From UBA9554 sp038205135 (GTDB lineage Bacteria > Pseudomonadota > Alphaproteobacteria > Rhodobacterales > Rhodobacteraceae), in assembly GCA_038205135.1 (NCBI GenBank), contig JBBRCF010000002.1:9132-73131 (forward strand): DNA of 64,000 bases, given 5' to 3'. Below the pieces are notes generated by a model, which saw nothing but the letters and a program-made list of their open reading frames with translations, was not told where the DNA came from and searched no databases. Below, piece by piece: positions 1-8,176 of this stretch (its first letter is position 1; every line of letters starts with the position of its first letter). The position numbers were made by a program, and so were the translations under genes.

Positions 1-592
1 CCGCCGTGACGGTCTGCTGCGGGTCGCGGATGTTGAACAGGTATTTCGCCGGATCGTTGATGTTCCAGACCACCTGAAACGCGATATCGACCACGTTGGC
101 ATCGGTGGTCAGCATCAGACCTTCCTCTTGCCCGCCACGCGCCGATCCGATGCTTTCGGTACGTTCCGACGTCACGTTCAAGACTTCGGCCTTGACCACC
201 GGCCAGGGCGCGAAATTCAAGCCCGGACCCCGGATGGCGTAGGTTTCGCCCAGAAACAGTTCCACGGCCTGTTCTTCGGGCCGTACGGTGTAAAAGCTGC
301 TGAAGACCCACAACGCCACCACAGCGGCCACGCCCAGACCGACCGTGCCGCGCGTCAGTTTGAAACTGCCACCGCCCAGGCCGCCACCAGACCCGCCGCC
401 GTTCACCGGCCCACGCGGGCCGCGCGCGCCGCCCATCAGAACACGCAGCTGTTCCTGACCCTTGCGCACCAGTTCGTCGATTTCCGGGATCTGGCTGCCG
501 TTATCCGGTGGCCGGCGTCCGCCCTTGCGTTCTTCATCATCATCGCGATTGCCACCACCCCCTCCCCAGGGGCCGCCCGTATTTCCAGCCAT
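1..592 (-). CDS. hflK: HflK, FtsH protease modulator (3' end cut off by window edge)
   Basis: Membrane SPFH/band-7 protein that, with HflC, forms a complex around the FtsH protease and tunes its activity. Reading the minus strand from the ATG at 592 gives about 197 residues: a Gly-rich N-terminal tail (MAGNTGGPWGGGG), an acidic/basic linker, a single membrane segment (GTVGLGVAAVVALWVF, about residues 84-99), then the start of the SPFH domain (VRPEEQAVELFLGE) running to DPQQTVTA at the edge. The start is backed by GAAGGA about 9 nt upstream. The rest of the gene, and the expected hflC, lie beyond base 1. It follows gor on the same strand after an 81-bp gap. Family assignment is firm; completeness cannot be judged. 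Confidence 0.93.
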   Translation of the reverse strand, partial: MAGNTGGPWGGGGGNRDDDEERKGGRRPPDNGSQIPEIDELVRKGQEQLRVLMGGARGPRGPVNGGGSGGGLGGGSFKLTRGTVGLGVAAVVALWVFSSFYTVRPEEQAVELFLGETYAIRGPGLNFAPWPVVKAEVLNVTSERTESIGSARGGQEEGLMLTTDANVVDIAFQVVWNINDPAKYLFNIRDPQQTVTA

Positions 593-673
593 TCGCTGTT
601 GTCCTTCCGTCAGGTGTTGCTGTCGATAATCATGATCCGGCTCGTGTCGTAACTGTGCATCGGCCGCAATATT

Positions 674-2044
674 TCAAGCCGTGCGAACCGGTTTCGCCAT
701 GGTAACCAGTTCTTCGGCCATCGTTGGGTGGACCGCGCAAGTGGCGTCAAACTGTTCTTTCGTCGCCCCCATCTTGACCGCGATCCCGGCCAACTGGATC
801 ATTTCGCCCGCACCCGGTGCGACGATGTGGCACCCCAGCACACGCCGTGTGCTGGCACAGACGATCAGTTTCATCAAAACGCGCGAGGGCCGCCCGATGA
901 ACGACGTGCGCATGGGCCGGAAAGATGTCGCATAGACCTCGATCGGACCCACGTCGCGCGCCGCTTCTTCGGACAGGCCGACACTGCCCATTTCGGGCTG
1001 GGTAAAGATCGCCGTGGGGATCAACGCATGGTCGGGCTTTGTCGGGTTGCCCTTGAACACGGTTTCGACAAAGGCCATGGCCTCGCGGATCGCCACCGGG
1101 GTCAGGTTGACGCGGTCGGTCACGTCACCCACCGCATAGATCGACGGCACGGCGGTCTGGCTGTAGTCATCGACTTCGATCGCGCCGCCACGTTTCAACA
1201 CCACGCCCAGCGGTTCCAGCCCCAGCCCGGCGGTCGTCGGCGTACGGCCCGTTGCGAAAATCACCGCGTCAAAGGTGCGTTCGGTGCCATTCGTGGCAGT
1301 GACGCGGATGCCCGCACCGTTTTGGGCCATCGAAAGGATGTTGGTGCCCATGTGCATGCCGATGCCGGACTGTTCCATTTCCTCGGCCACCAGCCCGCGC
1401 GCCTCGTCGTCAAAGCCCCGCAACACCTGTGCACCGCGATAATATAACGTGGTTTCAACACCCATACCCCTGAGGATGCAGGCGAATTCACATGCGATAT
1501 AGCCGCCGCCAATGATCAGAACCGACCCAGGCAAGCGGTCCAGGCGAAAGATGTCATCCGACACCAACCCCAGTTCCGCGCCCGGCAGATCGGGCCGGAC
1601 GGGCCTCCCGCCGGTGGCGATCAGAATATGGCGCGCAGTCACGCGCGTGCCATCCGCCAGTTCCACGGTATGCGGATCGACCAATTGCGCGCGTTGATCG
1701 TGCATGACAACGCCGTTGTTGCGCAGGATGCCGCGATAAACTCCTTCCAGGCGGTCGAGTTCCGCGTCCAGCCGGGTCCTGAACACCGTCCAGTCCAGCG
1801 GGCCGTCGGTTACTGCCCAGCCATAATCGCGCGCCTGAGCCAGCAGGCCGGGAAACTCCGACGCGAACACCATCAGCTTTTTCGGCACGCAACCCCGGAT
1901 CACGCAGGTGCCGCCATAACGGCTGGCCTCGGCCAACGCGACGCTGGCACCGGCCTGTGCGGCCACACGCGCCGCCCGCACGCCACCCGACCCGCCACCG
2001 ATGATGAACAGGTCATGGTCGAAGCTGGTCACGGCATTGGTCAA
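674..2044 (-). CDS. gor: Glutathione-disulfide reductase
   Basis: Cytoplasmic FAD/NADPH flavoenzyme that regenerates GSH from GSSG. The 456-residue protein has the usual family length. Visible elements are the FAD-binding GGGSGG (residues 16-21), the redox-active pair Cys47/Cys52 in GGTCVIRGCVPKK, a second Rossmann motif GGGYIA (179-184) followed by arginines (YYRGAQVLRG) as expected for NADPH rather than NADH, and the C-terminal catalytic His439/Glu444 in CAVHPTMAEE. Upstream lies rpiA on the same strand, and the pentose-phosphate/NADPH link between rpiA and gor is a recurrent neighbourhood in Rhodobacterales. The 162-bp gap to rpiA could carry its own promoter; it holds a direct repeat described separately. 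Confidence 0.96.
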   Translation of the reverse strand: MTNAVTSFDHDLFIIGGGSGGVRAARVAAQAGASVALAEASRYGGTCVIRGCVPKKLMVFASEFPGLLAQARDYGWAVTDGPLDWTVFRTRLDAELDRLEGVYRGILRNNGVVMHDQRAQLVDPHTVELADGTRVTARHILIATGGRPVRPDLPGAELGLVSDDIFRLDRLPGSVLIIGGGYIACEFACILRGMGVETTLYYRGAQVLRGFDDEARGLVAEEMEQSGIGMHMGTNILSMAQNGAGIRVTATNGTERTFDAVIFATGRTPTTAGLGLEPLGVVLKRGGAIEVDDYSQTAVPSIYAVGDVTDRVNLTPVAIREAMAFVETVFKGNPTKPDHALIPTAIFTQPEMGSVGLSEEAARDVGPIEVYATSFRPMRTSFIGRPSRVLMKLIVCASTRRVLGCHIVAPGAGEMIQLAGIAVKMGATKEQFDATCAVHPTMAEELVTMAKPVRTA

Positions 2045-2104
2045 GGCAGGCCTCCGTCTCTGGGTCGCGGAGGGTATCCCACGAGATGACGTGAAAGGCC
2101 AGAG

Positions 2105-2124
2105 GTTGACAGTAATGTTGACAG
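2105..2124. promoter_or_regulatory. Direct repeat GTTGACAG x2, 12 bp apart, upstream of gor
   Basis: Two identical octamers GTTGACAG (2105-2112 and 2117-2124) with start-to-start spacing 12 bp lie in the gap between rpiA and gor, about 60 bp before the gor start. A pair of directly repeated sites in front of a redox gene could be an operator, but no known factor is recognised and the spacing is close to one helical turn only approximately. Weak inference. Confidence 0.25.
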
Positions 2125-2206
2125 GAATAGTGGGCTATAAGACCACCCTATCAGTTACGCGCCGCCGTCACACGGGTTTGCAACCCGCCATCCGGTTACA
2201 GCCCGT

Positions 2207-2995
2207 TCATTCAATCAGATCCCTGAACAGGTTGTCGTCTTCCAGAAAATCCAGCCGGTCGCGTTCGACCGTGCCTTGGTTGATGTCGCGCACCTCGACC
2301 CGGCCGTCGCCGTAGCCCACCACGACGATATCGCAGATGTCGATGAACAGACCGTTTTCCACCACGCCCGGCACCTGGTTCAGCACCAGCGCCAATTGCC
2401 GGGGATTGCCGATGCGATTCAAATGCAGGTCCAGAATATGGTTGCCTTCCTCGGTCACGAACGGCCGGTCGCCCACCATGCGCAACGTCGCATCGCGGCC
2501 CAGCACGTCCATCGAGATAAGCATTTCCTCAACCAGCGTCTTGGTGGTCTGCCAGCCAAACGGGATCACTTCGATCGGCAGCGGAAACGCCCCCAGCCGT
2601 TCGACCTCTTTGCCGATGTCGGCGATCACGATCATCTGATCGGACGCGGTCGCCACGATCTTTTCCTGCAACAGCGCGCCGCCGCCGCCCTTGATCAGGT
2701 TCAGATCGCCGTCGAATTCATCCGCGCCGTCGATGGTCAGGTCCAGCCATTTCGCCTCGTCAAGGCTGATCACCTCGATCCCGACCTCGCGCGCCAGATG
2801 CGCGGTGCGCGATGATGTGGGCACACCCTTGATCCGCAGACCTTCGTCGCGGACCAGTTCGCCCAAACAGCGCACCATCCAGGCCGCTGTCGATCCGGTG
2901 CCCAGACCCACGCGCATCCCGTCTTCGACGAAATCCACGGCGCGTTTTGCGGCGACAAATTTCGCCTTGTCGATGGGGGATAATTCGCCGGGCAT
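2207..2995 (-). CDS. rpiA: Ribose-5-phosphate isomerase A
   Basis: Interconverts ribose-5-phosphate and ribulose-5-phosphate in the non-oxidative pentose phosphate pathway (Calvin cycle in phototrophs). The 262-residue protein shows the phosphate-binding GLGTGST (residues 30-36), the catalytic-region DGADE (89-93) and KGGGGALLQEK (102-112), all hallmarks of the RpiA family, not RpiB. GGAG sits 7 nt before the ATG at 2995. It is first in a minus-strand series rpiA-gor-hflK. Confidence 0.96.
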   Translation of the reverse strand: MPGELSPIDKAKFVAAKRAVDFVEDGMRVGLGTGSTAAWMVRCLGELVRDEGLRIKGVPTSSRTAHLAREVGIEVISLDEAKWLDLTIDGADEFDGDLNLIKGGGGALLQEKIVATASDQMIVIADIGKEVERLGAFPLPIEVIPFGWQTTKTLVEEMLISMDVLGRDATLRMVGDRPFVTEEGNHILDLHLNRIGNPRQLALVLNQVPGVVENGLFIDICDIVVVGYGDGRVEVRDINQGTVERDRLDFLEDDNLFRDLIE

Positions 2996-3173
2996 GTGTC
3001 ACTCCGTCATGGGTTCGCCCCTTATAGGACCGGATCGCGCCTGAGGCGAGGGGGAAGGGCCACCGCCGGTTAACAGATCATCCACCGGGCGGCCAACCCG
3101 GATCGACCGCTGTGGTCGGTCATCCAGCCTCTGCCTCATTACAGCCGGGCGCGGCGCGGCAGGCGTATCGGTG

Positions 3174-3233
3174 GGCGCATCGACTGGCGCATCGACTGGC
3201 GCATCGACTGGCGCTTCGACTGGCGCTTCGACT
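3174..3233. repeat. Five tandem copies of a 12-bp unit (GGCGCATCGACT / GGCGCTTCGACT)
   Basis: Units at 3174, 3186 and 3198 are identical; those at 3210 and 3222 differ by one base (A to T). The array lies in the 326-bp gap between the divergent rpiA and GST genes. Read on the minus strand it gives a V(D/E)AP periodic peptide in a 102-codon frame (2999-3307) that ends 4 bp before rpiA, but nothing else supports that frame as a gene. Apart from this array I see nothing recognisable in 2996-3321. One of several similar arrays in the window. Confidence 0.9.
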
Positions 3234-3321
3234 GGCCGACGGACGATCCTGCGCCGAATTGCCGTGCTGTCAGGTCGCATTCTGACCGCCACGGCGCGCG
3301 GCGGCACGCCATGCTGGCAGC

Positions 3322-4011
3322 ATGACCGTGATCCTGCATTACGCCCCCGACAATGCCAGCCTTATCCTGCGCCTTGCGTTGGAGGAAACCGGTCTGCCTT
3401 ACCGGGCCGCGCTGGTGGACCGCCGCCATCGCGCGCAGGACAGCGCGGCCTTTCGCCGCCTGAACCCGGTGGGGCGCATTCCGGTGCTGGAAACGCCGCA
3501 GGGCGTGCTGTTTGAAACCGGCGCCTGCCTGTTGTGGATCACCGAAACCACCGGCCAACTGGCCCCCGCAATCGGCAGCACTGCGCGAACGTCATTTCTG
3601 AAATGGCTGTTTTTCCTTGCGAATACCGTGCACGCCGAACTGCGGATGCTGTTCTATCCGATGCTTTATGCGCCAGGATCAGAGGCAGTCCTGTCCGGCC
3701 GGTTGCGGGCGACATTGGCCGGGCATCTCGATCTGCTGGCCTCTGCCGTTGCGTCCCGTGACGGGTTCGGCGGCGCGGCAGCACCGCTGGCAACTGACCT
3801 TTACCTTGTCGTGATGCTGCGCTGGATGGCACTTTATCCCCAGACCAATTGCAGTTGGTATGACCAATCCCGATGGCCGGCGTTAAATCAGCTGGCGCAG
3901 GGCATCGAGGCCCGCCCCGCCGCGCTGCGTGCCGCCCTGGCCGAAGGATTGGGGCCTACCCCGCTATCCGTTCCTCACCATCCGAACCCACCCGAAGGGA
4001 GTGCGACCTGA
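3322..4011 (+). CDS. Glutathione S-transferase family protein
   Basis: The 229-residue protein has a thioredoxin-like N-terminal half (MTVILHYAPDNASLILRLALEETGLPY; then NPVGRIPVLETPQGVLFETGACLLWI, the cis-Pro and GSH-binding region) and an all-helical C-terminal half, as in cytosolic GSTs. Substrate is unknown. No strong ribosome-binding site is visible, so the start is chosen from family alignment. Its stop overlaps the first base of the sdaA start (TGATG at 4009-4013), so the two are probably translationally coupled. A second, different GST sits at 17221. Confidence 0.85.
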   Translation: MTVILHYAPDNASLILRLALEETGLPYRAALVDRRHRAQDSAAFRRLNPVGRIPVLETPQGVLFETGACLLWITETTGQLAPAIGSTARTSFLKWLFFLANTVHAELRMLFYPMLYAPGSEAVLSGRLRATLAGHLDLLASAVASRDGFGGAAAPLATDLYLVVMLRWMALYPQTNCSWYDQSRWPALNQLAQGIEARPAALRAALAEGLGPTPLSVPHHPNPPEGSAT

Positions 4012-5384
4012 TGTTTCTATCCGTGTTCGAGATGTTCAAGGTGGGCATCGGGCCATCGTCGTCGCACACCATGGGCCCGATGGTGGCTGCGGCCAGGTTC
4101 CTGACCCGTGTGCGACAGGCTCCTTTTCATCCCAAGGGGTTACGCGCCACATTGCATGGATCGCTGGCGTTCACCGGGGTGGGCCATGCCACCGACCGCG
4201 CTACGATCCTTGGCCTTGCCGGGTTTTTGCCCGACACTTACGACCATGCCCGCGCCGAGGTCACGCTGGCGCAAATCCACGCCACAAAGACGATCATCCC
4301 GCCGGGGTTGGACCCGATGGCCTTTGACCCCGCCCGCGACCTTATTTTCGATTACGGCCATACCTTGCCCGGCCATGCCAACGGCATGGTTCTGGCTGCC
4401 ACGGATGCGCAGGGCGATGTGCTGTTGCAGGAAACCTATTATTCCATCGGCGGCGGGTTCGTGATGACCGGAGCCGAACTGGCGGCCGGCAAAGCGGCGG
4501 ATCAGGGCCAGTCGGTGCCCTACCCGTTCAAGACCGCCGCGGAAATGCTTGAAATGGCGGCGCAATCCGGCCTGACCATCGCGCAGATGAAACGCGCCAA
4601 CGAGGTGGCGCGCAACGGCGCGGTGGGACTGGATGACGGGATGACGCGGCTGTGGTCGGTGATGACCGCCTGTATCGACCGGGGCCTGTCCACGGACGGT
4701 ATTCTGCCGGGCGGCCTGAAAGTACGCCGCCGCGCCAAGGGCATCCATGACTCGCTGCTGGCGGAACGCGGGCGCAACCTGACCGCACCGCATGTCATCA
4801 ATGACTGGATGAGCGCCTATGCCATGGCGGTGAACGAAGAAAATGCCGCCGGCGGTCAGGTGGTGACCGCGCCGACGAATGGCGCAGCCGGCGTGATGCC
4901 CGCCGTCATCCGCTATTGGCTGGACCACGTGCCGGGCGCGAGTTCGGCGCGCATCCCGGATTTCCTGCTGACGGCGGCGGCGATCGGCGGGCTGGTCAAA
5001 TACAACGCCTCGATTTCCGGCGCCGAAGCCGGCTGTCAGGCCGAGGTCGGCAGCGCCGCTGCCATGGCCGCCGCCGGACTGGCCGCCGTATTGGGCGGCA
5101 CGCCGGAACAGATCGAAAACGCCGCCGAGATCGCGCTGGAACACCATCTGGGCATGACCTGCGACCCGGTGCGCGGACTGGTGCAGGTGCCCTGCATCGA
5201 ACGGAACGGTCTGGGCGCGATCAAGGCGGTTTCGGCGGCATCGCTTGCCCTGCGCGGCGATGGCCAGCATCTGGTCAGCCTCGATGTCTGCATCGAAACC
5301 ATGCGCCAGACCGGCTTGGACATGCATGCGAAATACAAGGAAACCAGCCTTGGCGGACTGGCGGTCAACGTGCCGAACTGCTGA
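4011..5384 (+). CDS. sdaA: L-serine ammonia-lyase (iron-sulfur type)
   Basis: Deaminates L-serine to pyruvate and ammonia using a 4Fe-4S cluster. From the ATG at 4011 the protein has 457 residues, the usual single-chain length, and starts MFLSVFEMFKVGIGPSSSHT, the family signature. Cys342, Cys384 (TCDPV) and Cys395 (PCIERN) fall one position from the three cluster cysteines of E. coli SdaA as I remember them (343, 385, 396). The frame is open further upstream, but that part overlaps the GST and is not the start: GAAGGGAG precedes 4011 and the start overlaps the GST stop. A hairpin follows at 5389. Confidence 0.95.
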   Translation: MFLSVFEMFKVGIGPSSSHTMGPMVAAARFLTRVRQAPFHPKGLRATLHGSLAFTGVGHATDRATILGLAGFLPDTYDHARAEVTLAQIHATKTIIPPGLDPMAFDPARDLIFDYGHTLPGHANGMVLAATDAQGDVLLQETYYSIGGGFVMTGAELAAGKAADQGQSVPYPFKTAAEMLEMAAQSGLTIAQMKRANEVARNGAVGLDDGMTRLWSVMTACIDRGLSTDGILPGGLKVRRRAKGIHDSLLAERGRNLTAPHVINDWMSAYAMAVNEENAAGGQVVTAPTNGAAGVMPAVIRYWLDHVPGASSARIPDFLLTAAAIGGLVKYNASISGAEAGCQAEVGSAAAMAAAGLAAVLGGTPEQIENAAEIALEHHLGMTCDPVRGLVQVPCIERNGLGAIKAVSAASLALRGDGQHLVSLDVCIETMRQTGLDMHAKYKETSLGGLAVNVPNC

Positions 5385-5388
5385 AGAT

Positions 5389-5418
5389 GGGGGCGGGCGG
5401 CTCCTCTCGCCCACCCCC
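5389..5418 (+). terminator. GC-rich hairpin downstream of sdaA
   Basis: GGGGGCGGGCG (5389-5399) pairs with CGCCCACCCCC (5408-5418) with one mismatch and an 8-nt loop, starting 5 bp after the sdaA stop. There is no clear T tract, so this may be a partial or Rho-assisted terminator or simply an mRNA 3' stabiliser. Confidence 0.5.
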
Positions 5419-5469
5419 GCCGTGCGGCAAGGCCTTTCACTTCGGGGTTATGGCCCCGGGATCTGGACC

Positions 5470-5739
5470 TCAGGGCCCCACGTTAGCGTAACCCTCTTCC
5501 TGCAATCCGACCAACCGCACCACGCCGGACGTCACCACGTTGGCCTCGTCCAGCAGGGCAACGTCATGGCCTGCCTTGGCGGAAATCGCCTTTAGCGTAT
5601 TGCCGCAGGCGGCAAAGTCTACGTCGGGATTTTCCAGCGCCATCTGGGCGATGCGGTGCGTCTTGCCTTCGGCCGGCGCGGCAAATGGCAAAGCGGTCAT
5701 CGCCACGGCCAGATCTCTGGCACGTCGGGTCGTGGTCAT
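5470..5739 (-). pseudogene. DsrE-family protein, apparently missing half of its domain
   Basis: From the ATG at 5739 (GGGAAGA upstream) the protein is only 89 residues: a signal-like start (MTTTRRARDLAVAMTALPFA) joined directly to GKTHRIAQMALENPDVDFAACGNTLKA and ending SGVVRLVGLQEEGYANVGP. The second part matches the C-terminal half of periplasmic DsrE/DUF1791 proteins (NVxFxACGNT ... PSGVVRLIELQEQGYAYI as I recall the family). The N-terminal half of the fold, including the first strands, is absent, so an internal in-frame deletion is inferred. It could still be expressed, but a stable fold is doubtful. Confidence 0.6.
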
Positions 5740-5801
5740 CGGTTGATCTTCCCTGACCTCCCGGGGGCAGCGTGGCACAGGGTCAGATCGGGGGATATTG
5801 A

Positions 5802-5816
5802 GAACATTCAGCGAAC
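5802..5816 (+). promoter_or_regulatory. LexA (SOS) box GAAC-N7-GAAC
   Basis: GAACATTCAGCGAAC is an exact match to the direct-repeat SOS box of Alphaproteobacteria (GTTC-N7-GTTC on the other strand). It directly abuts the ATG at 5817 and lies 16 bp before the ATG at 5832, where LexA would cover the promoter or initiation region of the imuA-like gene. The match and the gene's identity support each other. Confidence 0.85.
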
Positions 5817-5831
5817 ATGATAAAAGATCGC

Positions 5832-6509
5832 ATGAACACGCCCTTTCCTCTGCCCCGACCCGAGTCGGGCGCCCCGTCGGATGTCCTGACCCCCTGCCCC
5901 GGCGTGGCGTTGCGGCGCGGCAGGGTGCACGAACTGTGCGGGCCGGCGCGCTGGCGCGCCGCGCTGTGGCTGGCGGGACAGGTCGCGGGGCCAGTGCTGT
6001 GGATCGCGCCCTTGCGCACCGGACAGGTGCCGCATCCCTGCGGCATGGCCGACCTGATCGCGCCCGGACGCCTGATCATCGCCCGCCCCGAACGGGCTGA
6101 GGATGCACTGTGGTGCCTGGAAGAAGCGTTGCGCGCCGGCGCGGTGGCCGTTGCGGTGGCCGACCTGCCCGGCCCCCCCGCGCTGACCCCGGTGCGGCGG
6201 CTACATCTGGCGGCGGAATCCGCGGGCACCCGGCCCCTCGGCCTGATCCTGACCCCGGGCGACGGCGGCGCGCCGGGCGTCGAAAGCCGCTGGCACATGG
6301 CCCCCGCACACACCCCCGACGCGCCCCGCTGGACCCTGCGCGGCCTGCGCGCGCGGGGCATCGGCGCGCTGCCCGCACTGACGCTGGGGGTGGGGCCACA
6401 GGGCGCCGGTCTGGTGCCGGATGCAGGCCCCCTCACAGCCGGGGCAGGACGCGTTGAGGCCGCCCGCATTGACACCACCAGAATGGACGCAACCCGAATG
6501 GACGGTTGA
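5832..6509 (+). CDS. ImuA-like protein (SOS mutagenesis cassette component), solitary
   Basis: In many Alphaproteobacteria ImuA, ImuB and DnaE2 form the SOS-induced translesion synthesis cassette; ImuA is a RecA/SulA-related protein. The 225-residue protein carries the Rhodobacterales ImuA pattern RVHELCGPARWRAALWLAGQ, LEEALRAGAVAVAVADLPGPPALTPVRRLHLAAE and GLILTPGDGG...ESRWHM. A perfect LexA box precedes it. An in-frame ATG at 5817 abuts the box, so 5832 is preferred. No imuB or dnaE2 follows; the next gene is a DapA-family lyase. The C-terminus (RIDTTRMDATRMDG) is encoded by a 15-bp tandem repeat that includes the stop codon. Confidence 0.72.
   Translation: MNTPFPLPRPESGAPSDVLTPCPGVALRRGRVHELCGPARWRAALWLAGQVAGPVLWIAPLRTGQVPHPCGMADLIAPGRLIIARPERAEDALWCLEEALRAGAVAVAVADLPGPPALTPVRRLHLAAESAGTRPLGLILTPGDGGAPGVESRWHMAPAHTPDAPRWTLRGLRARGIGALPALTLGVGPQGAGLVPDAGPLTAGAGRVEAARIDTTRMDATRMDG
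6465..6509 (+). repeat. Three degenerate 15-bp units at the 3' end of the imuA-like gene
   Basis: CGCATTGACACCACC, AGAATGGACGCAACC and CGAATGGACGGTTGA are consecutive 15-bp units (6465, 6480, 6495); the last contains the TGA stop. They encode (R)(I/M)D(T/A)T repeats. Confidence 0.7.
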
Positions 6510-6585
6510 AAACCCCCGCCTGGCCGCCGATGCTGACCCGAACAGGCGCGCCCCACAAGGACCGCCCCGCAAGCAGGAGGACCAG

Positions 6586-7476
6586 ATGATCGATATCCGC
6601 AACCTCAGGGGCGTCGTGCCCTATCTGCCGACGCCCCTGACCACGGACGGCGCCGTGGACGAGGGCCCGCTGCGCCGCCTGTGCGATCACCTGATCGAAC
6701 AGGGCGTGCACGGGCTGACGCCCTTGGGATCGACGGGCGAGTTTGCCTATCTGGACATGGCGGCCAAGGAACGGGTCGTCGCGGCCACGGTCGCGGCCAG
6801 CGCGGGCCGGGTGCCGGTGATCGCGGGCGTCGCGTCAACCACCATCCGGGACGCAGTGGCACAGGCCCGCCGCTGGGCCGCTCTGGGCGCGGATGGCATA
6901 TTGGCCGTGCTGGAGGCCTATTTCCCCATCCCCGACAGCGGTGTGGTGGATTATTTCACCGCCGTGGCCGATGCGACCGACCTGCCGGTGACGCTGTATA
7001 CCAACCCGAATTTCCAGCGGTCCGACCTGACGCTGGACGCGATCGATACGCTGTCGCATCACCCCAACATCCTGTTCGTCAAGGATGCCTCGACCAATAC
7101 CGGGCGGCTGTTGTCGATCCTGAACCGGACCGAAGGCCGGATCGGCGTCTTTGCCGCCTCGTCGCATGTCACCACGGCGGTCATGCTCTTGGGCGGGCGA
7201 GGCTGGCTGGCTGGCCCGTCCTGCCTGATCCCGGCGCAAAGCGTGCGGCTGTTCGATCTGTGCGAGGCCGGGGATTGGGCGGGCGCGATGGACCTGCAGC
7301 GCGAGGTGTGGGCGGTGAACCAGGTCTTTGCCCGGTTCAATCTGGCCGGCGCGGTCAAGGCAGGGCTGCGCCTGCAGGGGTTCGACTGCGGCGATCCGGC
7401 CCCGCCCCAGCCCGCCCTGACCCCCGATCAGGTCGCGGCGGTGCAGCGGGTGTTGCAACGGGTCGGCGCGATGTGA
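6586..7476 (+). CDS. DapA/NanA-family class I aldolase (dihydrodipicolinate synthase-like)
   Basis: The 296-residue TIM-barrel lyase starts at the ATG preceded by AGGAGG 5 nt upstream. Family residues are in place: GSTGE (48-52, carboxylate binding), Tyr138 (TLYTNP) and the Schiff-base Lys166 (LFVKDAST). The superfamily includes true DHDPS, N-acetylneuraminate lyase, 2-keto-3-deoxygluconate aldolase and others, and the sequence alone does not say which. The KDAS context instead of the K(E/D)A(S/T)G typical of DapA, and the lack of lysine-pathway neighbours, argue against the housekeeping dapA. Confidence 0.85.
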   Translation: MIDIRNLRGVVPYLPTPLTTDGAVDEGPLRRLCDHLIEQGVHGLTPLGSTGEFAYLDMAAKERVVAATVAASAGRVPVIAGVASTTIRDAVAQARRWAALGADGILAVLEAYFPIPDSGVVDYFTAVADATDLPVTLYTNPNFQRSDLTLDAIDTLSHHPNILFVKDASTNTGRLLSILNRTEGRIGVFAASSHVTTAVMLLGGRGWLAGPSCLIPAQSVRLFDLCEAGDWAGAMDLQREVWAVNQVFARFNLAGAVKAGLRLQGFDCGDPAPPQPALTPDQVAAVQRVLQRVGAM

Positions 7477-7671
7477 CGGACGGATCAGGGGGGTCGCAAT
7501 CGACACGACCGCCGTCCTTGGCGGGTTGCGGGCAGCTCCGGATCATGCCGGGCGAACGCGCGCCGACCGCGCAGGTATTGGGGCCAAGGGATCAGACCAA
7601 AGGCCATGTGGCGCGCTGTTGCCGATCACGGCCCGACGGTGTTGCGCAATGGCCACCGGACCATCTGCGGT

Positions 7672-8067
7672 TCAGCCTGCCGGGATCGCCGCAATCACCC
7701 TGATCTCGACAACGGCCCCCTCCCGGCGCAGTCCGGCAACTTCGACCGCCGTCCAGGCGGGAAACGGGTCAGACACATATTCGGCACGGATTGCACAGAA
7801 CCGGTCGAAATGTTCGCGCAAACCGACGTGATAGCTGGTCATTTCCACAACCGAATTGAAACCCAGCCCGGCCTCACGCAGCACGGCGGCAATCTTGTCG
7901 AATGCTTGCCGGAACTGGCTTTCCAGAATGTCCGGCATGAACCCGTCCGGGCTGCTTCCGGTCATGCCGGTCAGGAACACATGATTTCCGGATATCACTC
8001 CCGGCGAAAGTTTCATCTGGTTCACCGCCGCCTCTGTCCCCGGCGGAATAAGTGCCTGCTTCACCAT
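7672..8067 (-). CDS. Rid-family (YjgF/YER057c) protein without the canonical arginine
   Basis: Small trimeric-fold protein of 131 residues. RidA hydrolyses reactive enamine/imine intermediates, and its key Arg lies in PARxxxxV. Here that stretch reads PAWTAVEVAGLRREGAVVEIRVIA: the barrel and the VEIxVIA end are conserved, but Trp-Thr replace Arg. It therefore belongs to one of the other Rid subfamilies with unproven activity. It converges with the DapA-like gene across a 195-bp gap (7477-7671) with no feature I can recognise. Confidence 0.85.
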   Translation of the reverse strand: MVKQALIPPGTEAAVNQMKLSPGVISGNHVFLTGMTGSSPDGFMPDILESQFRQAFDKIAAVLREAGLGFNSVVEMTSYHVGLREHFDRFCAIRAEYVSDPFPAWTAVEVAGLRREGAVVEIRVIAAIPAG

Positions 8068-8176
8068 TCATTCCCCCGCCTTTATGGATCAAGCCATGAT
8101 TGACCGGCACAGATAAGCGCGTCAACGCCGCCATTTTCCCATGGCCCCCGCCGCCGACCCCGCCTAACCTGCGACC

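Noticed and set aside
2106..2140. TTGACA ... CTATAA as a plus-strand promoter
   Set aside because: Spacings (23 and 11 bp) do not fit a sigma-70 promoter, and the flanking genes are on the minus strand.
2999..3307. 102-codon minus-strand frame with VDAP repeats ending 4 bp before rpiA
   Set aside because: Its repeat comes from the 12-bp array, the rest has no family-like sequence, and no ribosome-binding site is evident. Reported as a repeat only.
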